23,227 bases of DNA from contig CALBSQ010000324.1 in assembly GCA_937967325.1 (NCBI GenBank), positions 1 to 23,227 of the forward strand. The letters run 5' to 3'. Positions 14,296 to 21,989 of this stretch are shown here, in pieces; position 1 is the first letter of the stretch; each line of letters starts with the position of its first letter. The notes beneath the pieces are model-generated. The model saw only the letters and a list, made by a program, of their open reading frames with translations, did not search any database and was not told the DNA's origin. A program made the position numbers and the translations under genes. The DNA comes from an uncultured Chloroflexota bacterium. GTDB lineage: Bacteria > Chloroflexota > UBA4733.

Positions 14296-15333
14296 ATGGG
14301 GGCGCGCGCCCCTGCCGCCCGCAGGGGCGCCCCGGTGAGCCCGGCATACCGTGCGACTGCTGCCACCTCGGTCTTCACGTACGGCATGCTGCTGCTCGTG
14401 GCCCTGGTCGGCCAAGCCACCTTCGCCGCTGGGGCGGGCAAAGCGCCTGCCCCGGCGGCCACCGCTCCAGTGAGTCGCCAACTGGTCGCGGTGGCGACCA
14501 TCCCGGTCGGCGCCGATCCGACCGGAGTGGCCGTGGACCCTGGTACCCACGCCGTCTACGTAACGAACCGTGGCGACGACACCGTCTCGGTCGTCGAGGC
14601 AGCCAGCAAACGCGTCATCGCCACCATCCCCGTGGGTCGCCGGCCGAATGGCCTGGCCATCCATACCCGGCGGCACCGCCTCTTCGTGGCGGATGAGGGC
14701 AGCGACGACCTATCTGTGATCGACACCGCGACGAATCGTGTGACGGGCACCGTCGCGATCGGCGCCGGTCCGATGGGCGTCGCCGTCGATCCTACTGCCG
14801 GACGTGTCTACATCACGGAGCAGGACCCGATCCCCTTCGGCCCGCCGAGCGGTGCCGTACGTGCGGTGGACATCGCCACGGGCTGCGCGCTGGCACCGGC
14901 ATCGATGGGGGTTGTGGGGAGCGACGTCGGCGGCATCGCGGTCGACCCGGCCCGCCACGCCGTCTACGTCCCGGTCGCGGCGAGGAGCACCCCCACGTTC
15001 ATCGCGCTGCTGGACAGCCCTGCCCTGCGGACGGTATCCGGGAACAGCGGCTTCGCCGGCTCGTTCGGCGTGGCGGTGGATGTCGCCACCCAGACCGCGT
15101 ACGTCACGGCCACCGACTTCTTCTTTCCCGGCAGCCCGCGCCGCGACGGCGTCGCGGCCGTGGACGAGGCAACGGGCCGGGTGGTCGCGACGGTGCCCAC
15201 GGGCGACCGGCCGTGGGGCGTCGCTGTGGACCCCGGCACCCATCTCGTCTACGTTGCCAACCAGCTCGGCCACAGCCTCACGGTCATTGCTGGTGTAACC
15301 CGACCCGCCGAGGCCGCGCCCGGCACCCGCTAA
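14296..15333 (+). CDS. Exported YVTN-type beta-propeller protein
   Basis: The product is 345 aa from ATG 14296; GTG at 14335 is an alternative that would place the signal sequence nearer the start. A hydrophobic export segment (YGMLLLVALVGQATFAAGAG) precedes propeller blades of the form ATIPVGADPTGVAVDP...VYVTNRGDDTVSVV, repeated about six or seven times. Such YVTN/NHL-like propellers are extracellular binding or surface-layer proteins in archaea and bacteria; some have lactonase-like folds. There are no catalytic residues I can name. The gene begins 4 bp after the preceding remnant, and a decayed fibre-like copy follows it. Confidence 0.85.
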   Translation: MGARAPAARRGAPVSPAYRATAATSVFTYGMLLLVALVGQATFAAGAGKAPAPAATAPVSRQLVAVATIPVGADPTGVAVDPGTHAVYVTNRGDDTVSVVEAASKRVIATIPVGRRPNGLAIHTRRHRLFVADEGSDDLSVIDTATNRVTGTVAIGAGPMGVAVDPTAGRVYITEQDPIPFGPPSGAVRAVDIATGCALAPASMGVVGSDVGGIAVDPARHAVYVPVAARSTPTFIALLDSPALRTVSGNSGFAGSFGVAVDVATQTAYVTATDFFFPGSPRRDGVAAVDEATGRVVATVPTGDRPWGVAVDPGTHLVYVANQLGHSLTVIAGVTRPAEAAPGTR

Positions 15334-15353
15334 TTCCACCCACGGGCCAGGCC

Positions 15354-15870
15354 CAAGGACAACGCCTCTTCTATGCCTCTGATCGCCCGATGGCACGCTG
15401 CGCATCTTCACCTCCGCCGTCCGTGACCTGGTGACGGTCACCGCGTCGGGCCAGATGGGCATCGGGACGACGGCGCCGGGGGCGCAGCTGGAGGTAGTGG
15501 GCGCCGCCGGGCCGCGTGTGGTCGACTCCACCGCCCCGAGCACCGCGACGGGGAGCCTGATCTTCGGCAACCTGCCCGACCCGAAGTTCCTCTACGCCCC
15601 CATCGACGGCACTCCAGTGGAAGACGCACGCCGCCGACGACGGTCACAGCCTGGAGGTCTACGACAAGGCCAGCTCGACCGTGAAGGTGCACCTGGATGT
15701 GGCCGGGGCGAGCTACCTCGTCGGCGGCAACGTCGGGATCGGGACGTCCAGCCCCCAGCGCGCTGGACGTGGCGGGTACCGTGCGCACGACGGGCGTGCT
15801 GCTGGGCGGCGACATGCTGCTGTGGGGCGCCATCACCGACTCCACCGGGCAGTACACCCGCGTGGACTAG
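15354..15870 (+). pseudogene. Decayed fibre-like GIGTTxP protein (copy 3)
   Basis: Family motifs occur in successive frames: LFYASD, then DGTLRIFTSAVRDLVTVTAS and GIGTTAPGAQLEVVGA, then QWKTHAADDGHSLEVYDKAS and GNVGIGTSSPQ, then ALDVAGTVRTTGVLLGGDML and DSTGQYTRVD. Frame changes lie near 15385, 15610 and 15759. The last is a 2-base loss relative to copy 1, whose DNA there reads CAGCAGGCGCTG against CAGCGCGCTG here. TAG at 15868-15870 replaces the Ser codon expected before the terminal Cys motif, and QSCHC follows. The Cys-bearing N-terminus is missing. The rest of 15334-16042 holds no other gene that I can support. Confidence 0.7.
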
Positions 15871-16042
15871 CAGAGCTGCCATTGCCTCAAGCCCGACAAT
15901 GTTGCGGCACTCCGGTGCCCGTTGCATGATGATGGCACCGCCAGCAGAGACGGCTCCCCCTGGCGAGCGCGCGTTGATGCTCTGGGCGCCCGGCGGGCGG
16001 AGCATAGCGCCGAACACCCTCCGCCCACCGGACGCCCACCGC

Positions 16043-17662
16043 TCAGGAAGCGACGCGGCCGAAAAGCACACACACCGGCGTCGGGTTCGAGGTGACCTGG
16101 CCGGTGGGCGTCAGCTTGCCGGTCGATTGATCGACGGCGAAGGCGACGATGTTGTCCGTGCCCTGGTTGGCGGCGAAGAGGAAGGTGCCCGACGGGTCCA
16201 GATTGAAGCTGCGCGGCGTCTTGCCACCTGACGAGACATGGGCGACATAGGTCATCTTGCCGCTCAGTTGGTCGATGGAGAAGATGACGATGCTGTCGTG
16301 CCCGCGATTGGACCCGTAGACAAACTTGCCGGATGGGTGTGCCCAGACTTCGGCGCAGGTGCTCGAGCCGTTGAAGCTGGCGGGCAGCGTCGACTCGGTC
16401 TGGATGAAGTCGAAGGCCGCTCGCGTCGCGTCGTAGGCAAAGGCGTTCAGGATCGAGCCCATCTCACAAATGACGTAGGCGAAGTTGCCATTGGGATGGA
16501 AGGCGATGTGGCGTGAGCCCGAGCCGGAAGCCACTTGCGCGTAGGGCAGGTCGTTCGGCGCCAGCTTGCCCGTAGCAGTGTCCAGGTGAAAGGCGAAGAC
16601 GCGGTCCAGGCCCAGGTCGACGCCGACGACGTTCTTGCCGGCCAGGTCGGTCATGATCATATGGGCGTGCGGCCCCTCCTGGCGGCCCGGGTTGGGGCCT
16701 TTGCCGGCTGACCAGTACGGCTGATCCTGGACCAGGTCGGTGGGGTCGCCCAGCTTCCCGTCGGACTGGATCGGCAGCACCTCAAAGTTGCCGGAGCTAT
16801 AGTTCGCGACCAGGACGTACTTGCCGGTCGGATCGACGCTCAAGTGGGCCGGGGAGGTACCGTTGGATGGCTGCTCGTTGAGGAAGGTAAGCTGCCCCGT
16901 TGTCGGGTCGATGGAAAAAGCGCTCACCCCACCGCTCTTCTTGCCTTGATAATTGCTCAGCTCGTTGACGCAGTAGAGGTAGCGCTGCTGGGGATCGATC
17001 GCTAGGAACGAGGGATTGACCACGCCGGAGACGGTCTGCACGGGCGCTAAGGCGCCCGAACCGTCCATCTTGTAGACGTAGATGCCTTCGGCCTTCCCCG
17101 AAGGCGGGGTGTAGGTGCCGATGTAGACGTAGCGCGGCTTGACCGCGGCAGAGGTGACGGTTGCAGCGGGCGCCAGCGATGTGGTGAGGGTGAAGGTGAT
17201 CGTGCCGGCGCTGTAGTTGTACACCTGCACGAGCACCGGCCCGCCTGACACACTGGGCGTGATGGTCGCGCTCGGAAAGGTGTTGTTGGCGCTGTCGCCC
17301 AGGCCGGTGCTCTTCCCGTGGACACCGACCAGCGAGCTGCCGCTCTGGTAGACGTTGAAGCCGATCTGATGCGTCAGCGCGGGGTCCGCCGGCGCGTAGG
17401 AGAGGGTCAGCGTCAATGAGGAACCGTTGGGATTGGAGATCTGGTAGAAGGCATAGGCGCCGCCGGTGCTGCCGGCCAGCGTCCCGCTCTGCGTGGTCTG
17501 CAGCTCGGCCGGCTGCGACGCCGACGTGCCCTGGGCAAACGCCGGGGTCTCCGCGGCGAGCGCCGCCACCGCCGCCGAGCCAACCAGAGGGAACAACTGA
17601 CGTCGGGTGGGACGGAACCAGGGAACTGAAGAATCTTGATGCGCGGAGTCTACTGAGGCCAC
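16043..17662 (-). CDS. Tat-exported lactonase-fold (YbhE/6-phosphogluconolactonase-like) propeller with PPC-like domain
   Basis: The product is 539 aa from GTG 17660-17662, 9 nt after GGAAGG; an upstream GTG at 17695 is also in frame. A twin-arginine leader (RPTRRQLFPLVGSAAVAALA, then an Ala-x-Ala cleavage site) points to folded export. A beta-sandwich of about 110 residues follows (GTLAGSTGGAYAFYQISNP... to TFTLTTSL), similar to pre-peptidase C-terminal domains. A seven-bladed lactonase propeller then runs to the end, starting KPRYVYIGTYTPPSGKAEGI and including GPHAHMIMTD and SRHIAFHPNGNFAYVICEMG, the typical PF10282 pattern. Cytosolic members hydrolyse 6-phosphogluconolactone, but this exported form must have another substrate or only bind. 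Its promoter may lie at 17767-17795. Confidence 0.9.
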   Translation of the reverse strand: MASVDSAHQDSSVPWFRPTRRQLFPLVGSAAVAALAAETPAFAQGTSASQPAELQTTQSGTLAGSTGGAYAFYQISNPNGSSLTLTLSYAPADPALTHQIGFNVYQSGSSLVGVHGKSTGLGDSANNTFPSATITPSVSGGPVLVQVYNYSAGTITFTLTTSLAPAATVTSAAVKPRYVYIGTYTPPSGKAEGIYVYKMDGSGALAPVQTVSGVVNPSFLAIDPQQRYLYCVNELSNYQGKKSGGVSAFSIDPTTGQLTFLNEQPSNGTSPAHLSVDPTGKYVLVANYSSGNFEVLPIQSDGKLGDPTDLVQDQPYWSAGKGPNPGRQEGPHAHMIMTDLAGKNVVGVDLGLDRVFAFHLDTATGKLAPNDLPYAQVASGSGSRHIAFHPNGNFAYVICEMGSILNAFAYDATRAAFDFIQTESTLPASFNGSSTCAEVWAHPSGKFVYGSNRGHDSIVIFSIDQLSGKMTYVAHVSSGGKTPRSFNLDPSGTFLFAANQGTDNIVAFAVDQSTGKLTPTGQVTSNPTPVCVLFGRVAS

Positions 17663-17766
17663 GGACGGTATCCTTCCACAAGCGGGCGCGCGCACAGTTC
17701 GGCGCGCCCTACCCAGTCAGAAGGTCGTTCCCGAGGTGGACGATATCCTCCTGACTCCCAGCGGGG

Positions 17767-17816
17767 ACTCTAGCACGATGGTCGCTCGCTGTAAAGATAC
17801 TCCGAGGTGTAAAGAT
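17767..17816 (-). promoter_or_regulatory. Candidate promoter and direct repeats upstream of the lactonase gene
   Basis: On the minus strand TTTACA (17795-17790) and TAGAGT (17772-17767) are 17 bp apart, a fair -35/-10 pair pointing at the gene starting at 17662. The 9-mer TGTAAAGAT (plus-strand reading) occurs twice, at 17790-17798 and 17808-17816. The copies are 18 bp apart start to start, and one covers the -35. They could be an activator or repressor site. Confidence 0.4.
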
Positions 17817-17839
17817 TCGGTCTACTGGCGCCGGACCCG

Positions 17840-18814
17840 CTAGCGTGTGTCCGCTGGGGCCGGGGAAACGACGAACTGGGGCCTGCCGTCTAGGAAGGCG
17901 AGGATATTGTCGACCGGGTGCTGTGCCATGCGGGCGATCCCGGCGTCGGTCACCCAGGCGACGTGGGGGGTGACGAGCACATTGTCCAGAGTCAGGAGTG
18001 GCGAGGTAGCGGGGAGCGGCTCCTGCTGGAAGACGTCGATCGCCGCCCCGGCAATCCGGCCGGCGGCCAGCGTCTCGTAGAGCGCCGTCTCGTCCACGAT
18101 GGCGCCGCGTGCCGTGTTGATGAGATAGGCGGTCGGCTTCATCAGCGCCAGCTCGCGCTGTCCGATCAGTCTGGCGGTGCGGGGAGAGGCGCGCAGGTGG
18201 AGCGAGACAATGTCGGACTGGCGTAGCACGTCGTCCATCTCGACCAGCTCCACGCCCAGCCGCTCGGCCCGCTGCGCATCGTGGCGCAGGCTCCAGCCTA
18301 GCAGCCGCATGCCAAGCACCCGCATGACCGGCGCCACCTCCGCCGCGATCAGCCCGAGGCCGACGAAGCCGAAGGTCTTGTCACGCAGCTCGATCCCCGG
18401 CAGGTGCTGCCATTGCCCGCTGCGCAGGGCGTTATGCATCGGCACGAGATTCTTGGTGAGCGCCAGCGTCATGGCCACGGCGTGCTCGGCCACGGAAACG
18501 GTCGGCGCCGTCGGCGTGTTGCTGACTACCACGCCGTGTTGGGCGGCCGCGACCAGGTCGATGTTGTCGGTGCCGGTGCCCATCACGGTGAGGAACTTGA
18601 GGTCGGGTAGCGCCGCGAACACGGCCTCGTCGAACTTGGAATAGGCGCGGACGTTGATGGCGGCGATCGCCCCCCGCAGCCGGTCGATGAGTTCCTCTCT
18701 CGACTGCTGACGGGCGGAGTGCAGCGCCACCTCGCCGCGCTCGTAGAGCGGACGCAGCGCCGGGTCGTGCTCGGTGTAGACCACAGGGAAGTTGTCTGGA
18801 ATTGCGAACTTCAT
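17840..18814 (-). CDS. D-isomer-specific 2-hydroxyacid dehydrogenase
   Basis: The product is 324 aa from ATG 18812-18814, with GAGGGG 8 nt upstream. The family interconverts 2-oxo acids and D-2-hydroxy acids with NAD(P). The substrate domain contains VMGTGTDNID. The nucleotide domain has FGFVGLGLIAAEVA, with the third Gly of GxGxxG replaced by Ala. The catalytic set is present: Arg236 (NTARGAIVDE), Glu265 (QQEPLP) and His284 (VTPHVAW). It is cytosolic. It is divergent from an SDR oxidoreductase 102 bp away, so the pair may act in one hydroxyacid or sugar-acid pathway; the substrate is not determinable. Confidence 0.94.
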   Translation of the reverse strand: MKFAIPDNFPVVYTEHDPALRPLYERGEVALHSARQQSREELIDRLRGAIAAINVRAYSKFDEAVFAALPDLKFLTVMGTGTDNIDLVAAAQHGVVVSNTPTAPTVSVAEHAVAMTLALTKNLVPMHNALRSGQWQHLPGIELRDKTFGFVGLGLIAAEVAPVMRVLGMRLLGWSLRHDAQRAERLGVELVEMDDVLRQSDIVSLHLRASPRTARLIGQRELALMKPTAYLINTARGAIVDETALYETLAAGRIAGAAIDVFQQEPLPATSPLLTLDNVLVTPHVAWVTDAGIARMAQHPVDNILAFLDGRPQFVVSPAPADTR

Positions 18815-18843
18815 CGTCCTGCCCCTCTCGGGTTCCTCACTCC

Positions 18844-18872
18844 TTGCGGACCCATGGCCTGTAGTATATAGA
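18844..18872 (+). promoter_or_regulatory. Candidate promoter for the SDR gene
   Basis: TTGCGG (18844-18849) and TATAGA (18867-18872) are separated by 17 bp in the 102-bp divergent region, 45 bp before the ATG. The stretch 18862-18872 is the only A/T-rich patch there. The same patch could also serve the minus-strand dehydrogenase. Confidence 0.35.
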
Positions 18873-18916
18873 GGCTGCTTTGACGTGCGTTGGTGCTGGT
18901 TGGAGACGGTGCTGGG

Positions 18917-19690
18917 ATGGATGCGCCGGCGCTGTTCGACCTCCACGGAAAGGTTGCGCTCGTCACCGGCGGCTCGCGCGGCCTGGGCAAGAGCGTGGCT
19001 GAGGGGCTGGCCGAGGCCGGCGCGCGCATCGTTATCAGCGCTCGCCGGCAGGAATGGCTGGGTCCTGCCAGGGAAGAGCTTGCCGGCCGTGGCTTCGATT
19101 GCTTGGCAGTCCAGGCTGACGTCACGCAGCCCGATCAGGTAGCGGCGCTTCTGCACCAGAGCCTCGGGCATTTTGGGCAGGTTGACATCCTGGTCAACAA
19201 TGCCGGCGTGAGCTGGGGCGCGCCGGCCGAGGAGATGCCGCTGGACCGCTGGCGCTACGTGCTGGAAGTCAACGCCACCGGCACCTTCCTGATGAGCCAG
19301 GCCGTCGGCCGCCACATGATCGCCCGCGGCGCCGGCAAGATCATCAACGTGGCGTCGCTGGCCGGCTTAGCCGGGACAGCCCCTGAGGTGCTGTCGGCCG
19401 TCGGCTATAGCGCCAGCAAAGGGGCGGTGATCGCGCTTACGCGGGACCTGGCCGTCAAGTGGGCCCGCCATGGCATCACCGTCAATGCCATCGCGCCCGG
19501 CTTCTTCCCGACCAGGATGTCCGACGCGGTGATCCGCCGGAGCGAGGCCGCTATCCTGGACGGCATCCCGCTGCGGCGGCTGGGTCAGGCGGACGATGTG
19601 AAGGGTCTCGTCGTGTTCCTGGCCGCCGCCGCCTCGGACTACCTCACCGGCCAGGTGATCGCGCTCGACGGCGGCGCGACAGCCTGGTGA
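18917..19690 (+). CDS. Short-chain dehydrogenase/reductase (SDR)
   Basis: The product is 257 aa from ATG 18917; the frame is open to a TTG at 18890. Classical SDR features are all present: cofactor loop TGGSRGLG (17-24), DVT near 68, NNAG (94-97), Asn119, catalytic Ser147, Tyr164 and Lys168 (YSASK), and a final YLTGQVIALDGGATAW. The loop Arg21 and the ISARR segment after strand 2 suggest NADP(H) preference. It is close in pattern to gluconate 5-dehydrogenase and 3-oxoacyl-reductase-like enzymes. Given the gluconolactonase family member elsewhere in the window and the neighbouring hydroxyacid dehydrogenase, a sugar-acid role is attractive but unproven. Confidence 0.93.
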   Translation: MDAPALFDLHGKVALVTGGSRGLGKSVAEGLAEAGARIVISARRQEWLGPAREELAGRGFDCLAVQADVTQPDQVAALLHQSLGHFGQVDILVNNAGVSWGAPAEEMPLDRWRYVLEVNATGTFLMSQAVGRHMIARGAGKIINVASLAGLAGTAPEVLSAVGYSASKGAVIALTRDLAVKWARHGITVNAIAPGFFPTRMSDAVIRRSEAAILDGIPLRRLGQADDVKGLVVFLAAAASDYLTGQVIALDGGATAW

Positions 19691-19726
19691 TCGGGCGCCA
19701 CCGGCCGCCTCCCGCCGAGGAGCGGC

Positions 19727-20290
19727 TCAGGAATAGTAGCAGCCGCTGCCGTCGGCCACCTTGCGGCCGCTCGCCCGCACGCTCCCGCTGGCGTTGATGT
19801 CCCCGCTCACGTCCAAAGGGTAGGCCGGGCTGGCGGTCCCGACGCCGACGGCGGCGTTGGCCGCGACCACGAGCGCCGGGCTGCCGGCCGAGGCGTAGAG
19901 GGCGAGCGTGCCGCTGCCGCGCCCGTAGCCCGCGTACAGGTAGCTGTTGGCGCCGTCGTCCCACAGCCGGATGCCCTGGTTGGCGGCCGCCCCCTCGATC
20001 AGGTCGCCCGCCACCACCAGCGCGGCGCTGGGGCTGACAGCGCCCACGCCCACGCGGCCGGCGGCGAGGTCGACCGTCAGCTTCGGGGCGCCCGCCGTGT
20101 CGACGAAGGTGATGTCCTGCCCGCCGCCGGTGTTGGTCCCGTGGAGGTAGGGCACGCTGCCGTTGGGGTTCTCGATGAGCAGCCGTCCGCTGCCGGAGCT
20201 GGCGACGCGCAGGTCGGTCGCGACGGTCACGCTCGACCCGAAGCTAACGTTGCCCAGGGTCGCCGGGAAGTTGTTGCAGCCACAGTCCAT
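19727..20290 (-). CDS. Small fibre-like GIGTTxP-repeat protein with Cys-bearing ends (copy 4)
   Basis: The 187-aa product begins MDCGCNNFPATLGNVSF, the family N-terminus one residue shorter, and ends DGSGCYYS. GVGAVSPSAALVVAGDL (about 100) and GVGTASPAYPLDVSGDI (about 155) are the beta-helix-like units. A G/Y-rich stretch LYAGYGRGSGTLALYASA lies between them. There is no leader peptide and no S74 domain. An AAGG-type ribosome-binding site is about 10 nt upstream. It is last in the minus-strand run that begins with the glycosidase at 23227, 68 bp after copy 2. Its two N-terminal Cys and one C-terminal Cys could allow disulphide or thioether cross-links. It ends convergently 36 bp from the SDR stop. 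Confidence 0.78.
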   Translation of the reverse strand: MDCGCNNFPATLGNVSFGSSVTVATDLRVASSGSGRLLIENPNGSVPYLHGTNTGGGQDITFVDTAGAPKLTVDLAAGRVGVGAVSPSAALVVAGDLIEGAAANQGIRLWDDGANSYLYAGYGRGSGTLALYASAGSPALVVAANAAVGVGTASPAYPLDVSGDINASGSVRASGRKVADGSGCYYS

Positions 20291-20358
20291 CGTGTGAGCA
20301 CCTTACCTTTCCATCCCCTGTCCGGATGCCGCCTTGGGGTACCGCGGCCGCCGCGGCG

Positions 20359-20955
20359 CTAGGCGTAGTGGCAGCCGCCGGAGTCCACGTAGGTGTGCTG
20401 CCCGGTGGAGTCCTTGAGCCCGCCCGACATCAGCATGTCCCCGCCCAGCAGGATGCCCTGCGCGCGCACCGTGCCCGCCACGTCCAGCGCCGCTGCCGGG
20501 CTGGTGGTGCCGATGCCCACGGAGTTCCCCAGCGGATTGAGGACCAGGGGCCGCGACTCGAAGGTCTGGATGCGCCCCCCGTAGGCCTCGAAGCTCAGCC
20601 CCAGCCCGGCGTCGCCCATTGCGTTGGTGGCCGGGGCAGTCAGGTCCAGCCCGCCGGCCACGACCAGGCGCTCGGTGAAGGGCGTGGTGCTGCCGATCCC
20701 GACGTTGTTGCCGAGGGGATTGAGCACTAAGGGCTTACCCTCGAAGGTCTGGAGGCGCCCGCCGTAGCTCTCGAAGCTCAGGCCCAGGCCGGCGTCGCCC
20801 GCCGGGTTCAGGGCGGGCGCGATCAAGTCCACCCCGCCGCCCGCCACCACCAGGCGTTCCGTGCCCGGATTCATCGCCGCCTGGATGCCGACGCTGGCCT
20901 GGAAGGTGACGTTGCCCAAGCTCGCCGGGAAGTTGTTGCAATTACAATCGGCCAT
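20359..20955 (-). CDS. Small fibre-like GIGTTxP-repeat protein with Cys-bearing ends (copy 2)
   Basis: The 198-aa product begins MADCNCNNFPASLGNVTF and ends DSTGQHTYVDSGGCHYA. Two tandem units of 61-62 residues follow the N-terminal motif: residues 32-93 and 94-154, each TERLVVAGG...DAGLGLSFE(S/A)YGGR...PLVLNPLGN(N/S)VGIG. AALDVAGTVRAQGILLGGDM and the C-terminal Cys motif come after. The C-terminal 40 residues are closest to decayed copy 3. There is no signal peptide. The start at 20953-20955 has AAAGG about 8 nt upstream. It follows the secreted carboxypeptidase-regulatory-like gene and precedes copy 4 in one probable operon with the glycosidase. Trimeric fibre or surface-display function is an inference from motif similarity only. 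Confidence 0.8.
   Translation of the reverse strand: MADCNCNNFPASLGNVTFQASVGIQAAMNPGTERLVVAGGGVDLIAPALNPAGDAGLGLSFESYGGRLQTFEGKPLVLNPLGNNVGIGSTTPFTERLVVAGGLDLTAPATNAMGDAGLGLSFEAYGGRIQTFESRPLVLNPLGNSVGIGTTSPAAALDVAGTVRAQGILLGGDMLMSGGLKDSTGQHTYVDSGGCHYA
20494..20862 (-). repeat. Intragenic tandem repeat, two units of about 185 bp
   Basis: Units 20677-20862 and 20494-20676 encode near-identical 62- and 61-residue segments of fibre-like copy 2. Substitutions are mostly conservative (SYGGRLQTFEGK against AYGGRIQTFESR), and one Gly is missing in the second unit. This is a recent internal duplication; copy number may vary between strains. Confidence 0.85.
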
Positions 20956-21000
20956 GGCAGCGCCTTTCTCTCTTACCTTGTCCACGTCCTCGCCAGATCG

Positions 21001-21088
21001 CCGCCCGCCCCCTGAGCGGGTCGGCCGATCCCACACGCTCGCTTCCTTCCATTGCTCGCGGCCGTCCGCCCGCTCAGGGGGCGGGCGG
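21001..21088. repeat. Inverted repeat spanning a stop codon
   Basis: Positions 21001-21020 and 21069-21088 are perfect 20-nt reverse complements with a 48-nt loop. The loop contains a further CGGCCG pairing (21022-21027 with 21058-21063). The right arm covers the TGA of the gene ending at 21074. In the minus-strand transcript it would form a long hairpin between the secreted protein and fibre-like copy 2, possibly lowering read-through or protecting mRNA ends. Confidence 0.7.
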
Positions 21089-21964
21089 GCCGCTGGGGCC
21101 GACCGCCGCCGCGTCCACCCAGGCGTAGTCCTTGGTGCTGGGGTCCCACACCTCCAGCCGCGGGCCTCGCTGCTCGGCCACGACCAGGAAATAGCTCCAT
21201 TGGGGCCGCGCGCCGAAGGCCACCGCCTTGCTGTCCGATCCCGACCAGAGGGTGGCTCCCGGGACGAAGCTCTCCACCCAGAAGGGCACGAACGCTGGGG
21301 CGAGCGTGAAGTCCGCCTCCGCGCCCTGCCCGGCGACCACCGTGACCGTCTGGCTGGCCGAGCCGGCCGCGACGAAGCCAGCCGGGGGCGTGACGGCCAC
21401 GGTGTAGGCGGGGCCGCCGCCAGCTCCGTCGGTAGTGCTGATGGCGGGGAACTGGTAGTGCCCGTCGGGGCCGGTCGTGGTGCTGACGGGCGTGTTGGCG
21501 AGCTGGACCGTGACGCCAGGGACCGGGGCACCGCTGCCTGCTGCTCTGACCGTGCCGAAGACCCAGCCGCGCGGTGAGACCGCCGGGGCCGCCGGAGCGC
21601 CGGTCCCGGTAGGCAAAATAATCGTGAGCGGCACCGTGATGGTCGCGTCGGCCGCGGGGTTGAGGAGACCCGAGCAGGCGTCATAGGAATAGTTGCCGAT
21701 GGAGGCGCTTGCGCATATGCCGTACGGCTGGATGCTGGTGTTGGCCGGGCCCGATAGTGTCAGGACCCCCTGGGCATTGGCCTTGAAGTGCGAAATGAGG
21801 TTGCCGTGCGAAGCGGAGATTGTTATGTCCGCGAACGGGATGGGCGATCCGTTCTGGTCCGTCACCACCACTTTGATCGTCTGCACCGGGCTGTCGCCGA
21901 GCGCCGGGGCAGCGATCGGGAGGAGGAGGGCCATGGCGCAAAATGCCGCCAGGAGCATCTTCAT
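21074..21964 (-). CDS. Secreted carboxypeptidase-regulatory-like/Ig-like domain protein
   Basis: The product is 296 aa from ATG 21962-21964, 25 bp after the glycosidase stop. A signal peptide (MKMLLAAFCAMALLLPIAAP, then ALG) is clear. Domain 1 (about 30-120) starts IKVVVTDQNGSPIPFADITI and is Ig/big-type. After a Pro/Ala linker, domain 2 (about 140-225) starts GWVFGTVRAAGSGAPVPGVT and contains GPDGHYQF, the carboxypeptidase-regulatory pattern. The last 60 residues (FVPFWVESFVPGATLWSGSD ... RLEVWDPSTKDYAWVDA ... VGPSGPP) form a compact SH3-like module that I associate with exported proteins of Chloroflexota-like bacteria. There is no catalytic motif. It probably supports binding or anchoring of the co-encoded glycosidase. 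Confidence 0.82.
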   Translation of the reverse strand: MKMLLAAFCAMALLLPIAAPALGDSPVQTIKVVVTDQNGSPIPFADITISASHGNLISHFKANAQGVLTLSGPANTSIQPYGICASASIGNYSYDACSGLLNPAADATITVPLTIILPTGTGAPAAPAVSPRGWVFGTVRAAGSGAPVPGVTVQLANTPVSTTTGPDGHYQFPAISTTDGAGGGPAYTVAVTPPAGFVAAGSASQTVTVVAGQGAEADFTLAPAFVPFWVESFVPGATLWSGSDSKAVAFGARPQWSYFLVVAEQRGPRLEVWDPSTKDYAWVDAAAVGPSGPPAP

Positions 21965-21989
21965 TCGGCTCAACTTCCCATCTGGTCGT

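Noticed and set aside
10749..20955. Prophage or S74-type tail-fibre locus
   Set aside because: No capsid, terminase, portal, integrase or tail-tube gene is present and no S74 chaperone domain follows the GIGTTxP units. The fibre likeness is kept only as motif similarity.
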